Positions 57,902 to 64,000 of a stretch of DNA of 64,000 bases are shown in pieces. Origin of the DNA: Kitasatospora terrestris (lineage in GTDB: Bacteria; Actinomycetota; Actinomycetes; Streptomycetales; Streptomycetaceae); assembly GCF_039542905.1 (NCBI RefSeq), contig NZ_BAABIS010000001.1, positions 3,782,001 to 3,846,000 on the forward strand, given 5' to 3'. Every line of letters begins with the position of its first letter. Position 1 is the stretch's first letter. A program made the position numbers and the translations under genes. A model generated the notes under the pieces. It saw only the letters and a list, made by a program, of their open reading frames with translations. It was not told the DNA's origin and ran no database searches.

Positions 57902-59134
57902 CTACGGCCGGGCGTAGAAGTCCGGCCGGCCCATGATCCAGAGGCTGGCCTGCTTGATCGCGGTGCCCGGCCGCGGGGCTTCGATCATCTGGTCGTCGCC
58001 GATGTAGATGCCGACGTGGTAGATGTCCGCGGCCCGGCCGGTCTTGGTCCAGAACACCAGGTCGCCGGGCCGGAGCTGGGCGTACGACACCGGCGTGGAC
58101 TCGGCGTACTGGTCCGCCGCGAAGTGGGTGAGGTTCTTGCCGCCCCGGCGCCACGCCATCATCGTCAGGCCCGAGCAGTCGTAGCCCTCCGGGCCCTCCC
58201 CGCCCCAGATGTACGGCAGGCCGATCTTGGAGCGGGCGAACGCGATCGCGGCCGCCGCGCCGTCCGCCGACCAGGCGCTCTCCGGGGTCGGGTTCGGGCG
58301 CGCCGCCCACTGGGCGGCCGCCGCCGCGGCGGCGGCCCGCGCCGCCTCCTCCGCCTCCCGGGCGGCGATCGCCTCCAGCGCCTCGCGGCGCCGGCGCTCC
58401 AGGTCGACGGTGGTGTTGCGGGCCGCCGCGAGCTCGACGAGCAACTGCTCGCGGCGTTGGCCGATGGCGGCGACCTGCGCCTGCTGGGCGGCCAGCCGCG
58501 CCTCGGCCTGCTCCTTCGCGGCCCGGACCGCCTCGGCGGCCCGGCCCGCCGCGTCCTCCGCGGCGCGGGCGGCGTCCCGGGCGCGGGTCGCCTCGGCGGC
58601 GGTGGACGTGGCGTCGTCCAGGATCTGCCGGGTCCGGGCACCGGTCACGCCGATCGCCGCCGTCCGGTCGCTCAGCGCGCCGGGGCCGCCGGCGCCGAGC
58701 AGCGCGTTGATCGCCGACAGCTCCGGGGAGCCGCCCTGCCGGTACACCTCGGCGAGCAGCCCCGCCGCCCGGTCCGCCGCCTCCACCCGCGCCGCCTCGG
58801 CCGCGGTGGCCCGGCCCGCCGCCGCCTCCGCCTCCGCCTTGGCCCGGACCAGCCGGGCCTGGGCCCCGTTGTACGCCTCGACCGCCTGCTCGGCGGTCCG
58901 GCCCGCCTCCTCCAGCTCCGCCTGGGCCGCGGTCAGCCGGGCCTCGATCGCCCCGACGTCGCCGGCCTTGGCGTCCGCCTCGGCCTGCGCCCGGGCGATG
59001 TCCTCGGCGGACGGGTACGGATCGTCGGCCGGCGAGGCCGGCCGGGCCGGTGCCGGAGCCGCGGCGGCGGCGGGCAGCAGCCCGAGCACGCCGGCGACGG
59101 CCAGGAGCAGGGTCGGCAGGAATCTGCGGGCCAC
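57902..59134 (-). CDS. NlpC/P60 (C40) cell-wall hydrolase
   Basis: A 410-residue secreted peptidoglycan endopeptidase. A signal peptide (RRFLPTLLLAVAGVLGLLPA) is followed by a long coiled coil (about residues 50-270, Ala/Glu/Arg-rich) and the C40 domain: GLPYIWGGEGPEGYDCSGLT with catalytic Cys320 and IYHVGIYIGDDQMIEAPRPG with His373. The coiled coil probably holds the enzyme back until partners bind, as in RipA-like proteins. GTG 59134 with GAGG 9 bases upstream is preferred to GTG 59143. Confidence 0.93.
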   Translation of the reverse strand: MARRFLPTLLLAVAGVLGLLPAAAAAPAPARPASPADDPYPSAEDIARAQAEADAKAGDVGAIEARLTAAQAELEEAGRTAEQAVEAYNGAQARLVRAKAEAEAAAGRATAAEAARVEAADRAAGLLAEVYRQGGSPELSAINALLGAGGPGALSDRTAAIGVTGARTRQILDDATSTAAEATRARDAARAAEDAAGRAAEAVRAAKEQAEARLAAQQAQVAAIGQRREQLLVELAAARNTTVDLERRRREALEAIAAREAEEAARAAAAAAAAQWAARPNPTPESAWSADGAAAAIAFARSKIGLPYIWGGEGPEGYDCSGLTMMAWRRGGKNLTHFAADQYAESTPVSYAQLRPGDLVFWTKTGRAADIYHVGIYIGDDQMIEAPRPGTAIKQASLWIMGRPDFYARP

Positions 59135-59275
59135 GGTCGGCACCTCATTTCGCCGGTCTGACGATCAGCCAAATATCCCATCACGTGACAATTCAGTCAC
59201 TCGACGTAATATTCTCAGACCTGACGATTCCTCACCGCTATCGCCATACGCCCGCCCGGGTGAGATGTCCGATTG

Positions 59276-59425
59276 TCAGCTCCGCCTACGGATCTCCCGG
59301 TACCGCTGCTCGACGTCCGCCCTCCGCCCGGACACCGTTCCGCTCCACCGGGCCGGCTCGTCCCTGGGCAGCAGCCGGCGGAGCCGTTCGCCGGTCGTGC
59401 CCGACAGGTCCCCTTGCAGCACCAT
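59276..59425 (-). CDS. Small putative protein (49 aa)
   Basis: The frame reads MVLQGDLSGTTGERLRRLLP then RDEPARWSGTVSGRRADVEQ and RYREIRRRS. It is highly basic. ATG 59425 follows AGGGGGGGGAAG at good spacing, and 44 of 48 codons have G or C in the third position. No family is recognised. It lies between the membrane protein gene (59463) and the NlpC/P60 gene on the same strand. Confidence 0.5.
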   Translation of the reverse strand: MVLQGDLSGTTGERLRRLLPRDEPARWSGTVSGRRADVEQRYREIRRRS

Positions 59426-59462
59426 GTCGCTTCCCCCCCCTAGGATCGGGTGGGGGCGAACG

Positions 59463-60503
59463 TCAGCGGCGGGGCTGGGGGTGCGGGAGGCGGGGGTGGC
59501 GGTACGGGGTGTGGGGTTCGGGGCGGGCGGGGGCGGGGCGGACGGCGTAGGTGCGGTGGCGGCCGGCCCGGACGGTGCGACGGCGGCGCCGGGCCTGGTC
59601 CTGGCGGGCCGGGTCGACCGGGACGGAGCCGGCCTCGGTGCGGCGGTCGGCGAGCCGGGCGTGCCGGCGGGCGAGGGCGCGGGCGGCGTGCGCGTCGAGG
59701 TGGGCGGTGGCGCGGGCGGCGATCCGCTCGGCGGCCCGGTGGGTGGCGGTGTGGTGGGCGGGGACCTTGTCGGGTGCGCCCGCGATCAGGTCGAAGAGCC
59801 AGGTGCGGGCGCGTTCGGCGCGGGCGTGCAGCAGCCGCTCCCGCCGGACGGCGCGGCGCATCGCCCGCGGCCGCTTCGCGTACCGCCACCGCGCCCACGG
59901 GCTGCCGGGCCGGGCGAGCCGGATCGCGCCGATCCAGGAGATGCCGGGGACCATGATGCCGAGCAGGCCGGTCCACATCTTGCCCTTGAGCAGGGCGACG
60001 ATCGCGGCGAGCGCGTTGACGGAGATGACCGAGATCAGGCCCCACCGGGTGTCCTGGCCGGGGACGACGCCGAGCGGGACGTACCCGATGAGCAGCAGGG
60101 CGGTGACCAGGATGCCGAGGATGACGGCGTCCACGGACTTGCGGCCCTGTTCGCCCCAGTAGACGTCGTCGAGGTGCAGGATCAGCGCGAACTCGTCGAG
60201 CACCAGGCCGCAGCCGATGCCGAAGGCGAGTCCGAACCAGTCGATCCACGGGTGGCCGCCGTTGGTGGCGAAGACGCCGATGCCGCCGAGCAGCAGGAAG
60301 CCCAGGCCGAAGACCATGTGGTGGATGTGCAGGCCGCCGGGGGTGATGTTGCCGGGCCACCAGCGGACCTTTGCGCGGATCATCCGCACGCTGAACCGGA
60401 TCATGACGAACGAGCAGATGAACCCGGTCAGCAGCAGGAAGAGCGGTTGCTTGTGCGCGGCCACGATGTGGCTCCGGTAGCCGTCCAGCAGTGCACTGAT
60501 CAT
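59463..60503 (-). CDS. Multi-pass membrane protein with long basic tail
   Basis: A 346-residue protein. The first 205 residues contain about six hydrophobic segments (LFLLLTGFICSFVMIRFSVR, HHMVFGLGFLLLGGIGVFAT, FGLAFGIGCGLVLDEFALIL, AVILGILVTALLLIGYVPLG) with the motif GGLHIHHMVFG and DEFALILHLDDVYW, whose His and Asp residues could bind metal. The last 140 residues are rich in Arg, Ala and His and face the cytoplasm. No transport or enzyme family is assigned. ATG 60503. Confidence 0.82.
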   Translation of the reverse strand: MISALLDGYRSHIVAAHKQPLFLLLTGFICSFVMIRFSVRMIRAKVRWWPGNITPGGLHIHHMVFGLGFLLLGGIGVFATNGGHPWIDWFGLAFGIGCGLVLDEFALILHLDDVYWGEQGRKSVDAVILGILVTALLLIGYVPLGVVPGQDTRWGLISVISVNALAAIVALLKGKMWTGLLGIMVPGISWIGAIRLARPGSPWARWRYAKRPRAMRRAVRRERLLHARAERARTWLFDLIAGAPDKVPAHHTATHRAAERIAARATAHLDAHAARALARRHARLADRRTEAGSVPVDPARQDQARRRRRTVRAGRHRTYAVRPAPARPEPHTPYRHPRLPHPQPRR

Positions 60504-60549
60504 GGGTGGTGCCTTCGTTCGTCGAACCGTCCCGTCTGCTAACGCCGGG

Positions 60550-62229
60550 TCAGAACCCGCGGGTGCGTTTGGCCGCCCGGCGCGGGACGAGCAGGTGGGG
60601 CGCGAGGCGCTCGGTCGCGCCGGGGCTCTTGAGGAACAGCCGGGCCACTTCGCCTCCCAGGTTCACGCCGATGGCCAGCGCCATCGCCAGCGCGGCGGCC
60701 CGGGTGACCGAGACCAGTCCGGCGCTGGGGTGGCCCTGGGCGAAGGCGAGCATGCCGAGGTAGAGCGCCGAGCCGGGCATCAGCGGTCCGATCGCGGCGG
60801 TCACGTACGGCAGCGCGCTGGCGTAGCGGTAGCGCGCCATCAGCTGGCCGGACAGGCCGACCAGGCCGGCCGCCACGCCGGTGGCCACGATCGGGGAGAT
60901 CCGGGCGTTGTTGGTCAGCACGCCGTACGTGGACCAGCCGATCGCGGTGTTCAGCACGACCATCGGCAGCGTCCGCCGGTCGGTCTGCAGCAGCATCGCG
61001 AAGGCGGCGGACAGCAGTATCGCGGCGACCAGCTGCACCGGCGGGTCGGCCTGGCCGCCCAGGCTCTCGTCCGGTCGGAGCTCGGCGTTGTAGTTGACGC
61101 CCAGGTAGAGCACCAGCATGACGCCGATGACGATGCCGGCGATGAGGTACATGACTTCCAGCAGCCGGGCGGCGGCGGTGATGTAGAAGCCGGTCAGGCC
61201 GTCCTGGACGGCGGCCACCAGCGCCCGGCCGGGCAGCAGCGCGAAGAGCCCGCCGGTGATCACCACCGAGCCGCGCAGGTGCAGGTCGTTGAAGGAGAGC
61301 AGGATGCCGAGCAGCGCGGCGGGCATCGCGGCGATCACGAACTGGTAGAACTCCGGCAGGCCGCGCCGCGCGATCATCGATGCCAGGCGGTCGCCCGCCA
61401 CCGCGGCGACGAACGCGTTGGCGAACACCAGCCACGCCTTGGTGTCGGTCTGCCCGCCGACCAGGAAGGTCGCCGCCCCCGCCAGCAGACCGGTGGCCAG
61501 CGCGAGCCCCCACGCCGGGTAGGGGTGCCGGTTGCGGCGGATCTCCGCGAGCCGCCGGTACCCGTCGTTGACGCTGACCCGCTCCTCGGTGATGTCCGCG
61601 ACGAGCCGGTGGACGGCGGCCAGCCGGGTGTAGTCGGAGGTGCGCCGGCGCACCACGCGGTCGGCGGTGACCGGGGCGTCGATCAGCGACGGCTGGTGCG
61701 AGATGGAGATCAGCGTGAAGGTGACCTGCGGCTCGCAGTGGTCGAGCCGGTAGGCGTGCGCGATGCCGAGCATCGCCGCCTCCACGTCCTCCGCCGCCTC
61801 GCCGCTGGCCAGCAGCAGCTCGCCGATGCGCAGCGACAGGTCGAGGATCCGCGGGATGTTCTTCGCCGCCGACGGGTGCAGCTCGCGCGCGGTCCGTTCG
61901 AACGCGGGGCGCTCGACCATCGGCGTGCGCAGCAGGGTGCGCATCCGGTCGGGCCACGGCGCGTCGCCGGGTGCGCCGGGCTGCAGCGGGGGCACGGCGG
62001 TGCCGGTCGGCGGGGTGTAGCCGGCCGCCCGCCACTCCTCCGGGGTCAGGGTGTCCTGGCCGAGCCCGCCGGTGGGGCGGGGCCGCTCCGGCGGCTCCTC
62101 GGTCGGCGCGGGTACCAGCAGGCCCCCGGTCGTCGGCGGTTCGGGCGCCAGCGGCACGGGGGTCGGCTTCTCCACCGGCGGCACGTCGGGCCCGAGCAGC
62201 CCCTCGGTCGGTCGGCCCCGCTTTCGCAC
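60550..62229 (-). CDS. ThrE-type threonine/serine exporter
   Basis: A 559-residue membrane protein. After a 110-residue Pro-rich cytoplasmic arm, residues about 135-390 form the ThrE N-terminal domain (LDLSLRIGELLLASGEAAED, VEAAMLGIAHAYRLDHCEPQ, VTFTLISISHQ) and the rest the second domain with about ten helices (NAFVAAVAGDRLASMIARRG, VVITGGLFALLPGRALVAAV). The family exports threonine and serine. GTG 62229 after GGGGACAGCG is the likely start; the frame further right lacks coding bias. Confidence 0.9.
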   Translation of the reverse strand: MRKRGRPTEGLLGPDVPPVEKPTPVPLAPEPPTTGGLLVPAPTEEPPERPRPTGGLGQDTLTPEEWRAAGYTPPTGTAVPPLQPGAPGDAPWPDRMRTLLRTPMVERPAFERTARELHPSAAKNIPRILDLSLRIGELLLASGEAAEDVEAAMLGIAHAYRLDHCEPQVTFTLISISHQPSLIDAPVTADRVVRRRTSDYTRLAAVHRLVADITEERVSVNDGYRRLAEIRRNRHPYPAWGLALATGLLAGAATFLVGGQTDTKAWLVFANAFVAAVAGDRLASMIARRGLPEFYQFVIAAMPAALLGILLSFNDLHLRGSVVITGGLFALLPGRALVAAVQDGLTGFYITAAARLLEVMYLIAGIVIGVMLVLYLGVNYNAELRPDESLGGQADPPVQLVAAILLSAAFAMLLQTDRRTLPMVVLNTAIGWSTYGVLTNNARISPIVATGVAAGLVGLSGQLMARYRYASALPYVTAAIGPLMPGSALYLGMLAFAQGHPSAGLVSVTRAAALAMALAIGVNLGGEVARLFLKSPGATERLAPHLLVPRRAAKRTRGF

Positions 62230-62344
62230 TCCGCTGTCCCCTCGGCTCCGTCGGTCGTCGGCTCCCACCTTGCCTGATCGAACGTACGAGTGCACAGGTG
62301 CCGCACGCTCATGATCCGCATGAAATCGGACATACTCTCCCACT

Positions 62345-63286
62345 ATGGGTGAGGAGAACACAGGGAACGAAGAGAGCGTCACCACCGTCGTGGTGGCCGG
62401 GGCCTGCAACCTCGGCATCGCCGCCGCGAAGGCCCTGGCGGGTCTCGTCAGCGGGTCCAGCGCGATGCTCTCCGAGGCGGCGCACTCCTTCGCCGACACC
62501 GTCACCGAGCTGCTGCTCTTCGCCTCGCTCAAGCGCGGGGAGCGGCCCGCCGACGCGGCCCACCCGTTCGGCCACGGGCGGGAGCGCTACCTGTGGGCGC
62601 TGATCGCCTCGGTCGCGACCTTCGTCGGCGGCGCGGTGTTCTCGGTGTACGACGGCGTCCACACCCTGACCCACGGGGAGGAGCTGGGCGACCCGGCGCT
62701 CTCGTACGTGATCCTGGGCGTCGCCTTCGTCCTGGAGGGCGTGTCGCTGGCGCGGACGGTCCGTCAGCTGGAGGCGGAGACCGCCCGGCTCGGCGTCGGC
62801 CGCCTCCGCTTCCTGCGGCACACGGCCGACACCGCGCTGAAGGCCGTCTTCCTGGAGGACTGCGCCGCCCTGGTCGGCCTGCTGCTGGCGTTCGGCGGCC
62901 TGCTCGGCTCCCAGCTCAGCGGGTCCGGGGCGTGGGACGGCACCGCGTCGGTCCTGATCGGCCTGCTGCTGGCCTGGGTCGCGTACGTCCTCGCCCGGGA
63001 CAACGTCTCGCTGCTGCTCGGCCGGGCCCTGCCCGGGCCCCTGGAGGAGAGGCTGGTCGCGGTCCTCCGCGACCAGCCCCACGTGGTCGAGGTGCTCGAC
63101 CTCGCCACCAGCGTCTTCGGCCCCGACGACATCCTCGTCGCGGCCAAGGTCGACTTCGCCGACCTGGCCACGGCCGCCGAGGTCGAGCAGGCCTGCGACA
63201 CCGCCGAGCTCGCGCTGCGCAAGGCCTTCCCGGCGGTCACCAAGGTCTACCTCGACCCGACCCCGTCCAGGGCTCAGAGCTCGTAG
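62345..63286 (+). CDS. Cation diffusion facilitator (CDF) transporter
   Basis: A 313-residue metal-ion/proton antiporter. SSAMLSEAAHSFADTVTELL contains metal ligands His47 and Asp51; HPFGHGRERYLWALIASVAT is the family loop; the second site in helix 5 reads FLEDCAALVG, where the usual HxxxD or DxxxD is changed to E-D at its start, so metal specificity is hard to predict. The C-terminal cytoplasmic domain runs from 205 to the end. ATG 62345. Divergent from the thrE-type gene. Confidence 0.92.
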   Translation: MGEENTGNEESVTTVVVAGACNLGIAAAKALAGLVSGSSAMLSEAAHSFADTVTELLLFASLKRGERPADAAHPFGHGRERYLWALIASVATFVGGAVFSVYDGVHTLTHGEELGDPALSYVILGVAFVLEGVSLARTVRQLEAETARLGVGRLRFLRHTADTALKAVFLEDCAALVGLLLAFGGLLGSQLSGSGAWDGTASVLIGLLLAWVAYVLARDNVSLLLGRALPGPLEERLVAVLRDQPHVVEVLDLATSVFGPDDILVAAKVDFADLATAAEVEQACDTAELALRKAFPAVTKVYLDPTPSRAQSS

Positions 63287-64000
63287 CGCTCCGCGATCCC
63301 CCGGTGCCGGGCGAGGTCGGCTCCGGCCGCCTCGGCCAGGTCGAGCCAGGCGAGCGGGTGGCGCCAGGGTGCGGTGAGGCGGGTGAGCAGGGCGTCCGCG
63401 TCCGCCGCCGAGGCGGTGGGCGGGACGCCGACCGCCGCGTAGACGCCGGGCAGGGTGCCGCCCGAGGGGTCGGTGATCTCGTACTGGTCGCCGCTGTAGG
63501 CCCACAGGCCGTAGCCCGCGTCGTGGAGGGCGCCGCGCAGGGCGACCCACGCGTCGTCGCCGGGCCAGGCACCGTCGATCCAGTACGTGGTGTACCCGGC
63601 GGGGTCGAGCAGGGTGAGCAGCTCGAACACCGGCCGCCACTCCTGCTCCTCGCCCTCGGCGGGCGGGTCGTTGAGCACGGCGGGCCCGAACACCACGGTG
63701 TCCCGGTGGTTGAGCGGCAGCTCGTCGCCGAGGACGGGCAGCACCCGCGCGGTGGCCGGCCCGGTGCGCAGCGCGGGCAGCTCCGCGGTCGTGCCGTTGG
63801 TCCGGGTGGCGCGCAGGGTGACGAGCTGCCACTCCTCCTCGACCGGCCCGCCGTCCGCGTCGAACTCGATGCCCAGCCGCGCGCCGGTGGACCGGACGGC
63901 CGCCCAGTCCCGGTTGGCGGTGGCGACGGTGATCAGGTGCCAGAGGTCGGGCTCCTGCACCCGGCGGTGGGCCTGCTCGGGGTCCTCGTCGCCGGCCGGC
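63274..64000 (-). CDS. Hypothetical protein, probably cut by the window edge
   Basis: The frame is open to the right edge; an internal GTG at 63960 would give 228 residues. The protein reads VQEPDLWHLITVATANRDWA, FELLTLLDPAGYTTYWIDGA, YGLWAYSGDQYEITDPSGGT and RHPLAWLDLAEAAGADLARH. I do not recognise the family. It overlaps the end of the CDF gene on the other strand by 13 bp. The true start may lie outside the window because the frame further right (DEDPEQAHRR) still shows coding bias. Confidence 0.72.
   Translation of the reverse strand, partial: PAGDEDPEQAHRRVQEPDLWHLITVATANRDWAAVRSTGARLGIEFDADGGPVEEEWQLVTLRATRTNGTTAELPALRTGPATARVLPVLGDELPLNHRDTVVFGPAVLNDPPAEGEEQEWRPVFELLTLLDPAGYTTYWIDGAWPGDDAWVALRGALHDAGYGLWAYSGDQYEITDPSGGTLPGVYAAVGVPPTASAADADALLTRLTAPWRHPLAWLDLAEAAGADLARHRGIAERYEL

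Noticed and set aside
59144..59275. c-di-AMP (ydaO-type) riboswitch upstream of the NlpC/P60 gene
   Set aside because: Such switches control wall hydrolases in Streptomyces, but I could not find the conserved core in this AT-richer leader, and the gap is short.

Overview
The window is a very GC-rich stretch of an actinobacterial chromosome, most likely from the family Streptomycetaceae (Streptomyces or Kitasatospora). The reasons are strong third-position G/C bias, many GTG starts, and a gene order from msiK (17.7 kb) to mshA (37.2 kb) that follows the known Streptomyces order msiK - nucleotidyltransferase - DoxX-like - rlmB - cysS - ispF/ispD - carD - phoP/phoR/phoU - gpmA - mshA. Genus and species cannot be fixed from sequence alone.

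Layout. 0-3 kb: the end of an NAD-dependent epimerase gene, then a family 2B encapsulin shell gene followed by its polyprenyl diphosphate synthase cargo gene. 3.5-10 kb: an ATP-grasp gene, a complete IS1182-type insertion sequence sitting in the stop codon of an ogt-type DNA repair gene, a ClC channel and an ECF sigma factor with a membrane partner. 10.1-17.4 kb: a decayed integration hot spot downstream of a tRNA-Thr(TGT) gene. Three copies of the tRNA 3' half, two integrase relics, a GntR-regulator fragment, an IS21-like transposase, a DUF2637 membrane protein and a Doc-type toxin with an added C-terminal domain show that at least two integrative elements accumulated there and lost their mobility.

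17.7-37.2 kb: conserved core genes. They cover sugar-uptake energising (MsiK), MEP-pathway isoprenoid synthesis (IspD/IspF), CysS, CarD, the phosphate system PhoRP/PhoU with a PHO-box-like repeat between phoR and phoU, an AA10 chitin-active monooxygenase, phosphoglycerate mutase and mycothiol synthesis (MshA). msiK and the monooxygenase gene share an identical 12-bp dre-like core at their promoters, which suggests joint control by the chitin/N-acetylglucosamine regulator DasR (inference).

37.4-64 kb: mostly single genes and short operons. They include two macrodomain proteins, a PP2C phosphatase with a degenerate receiver domain, an XRE regulator with a perfect 24-bp palindrome upstream, an SNF2 helicase followed by a frameshifted fragment that may be its usual SWIM-domain partner, DinB and YceI proteins, a LysR regulator, a probable operon (membrane protein, DCC-type oxidoreductase, TetR) with two TTGAAC/GTTCAA operators, an Eis-like acetyltransferase, an ECF sigma factor with a SnoaL-like tail beside a STAS protein and a small hydrolase operon, an NlpC/P60 hydrolase, a ThrE-type exporter and a CDF metal transporter. 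All functions are read from sequence motifs; no database search was run.
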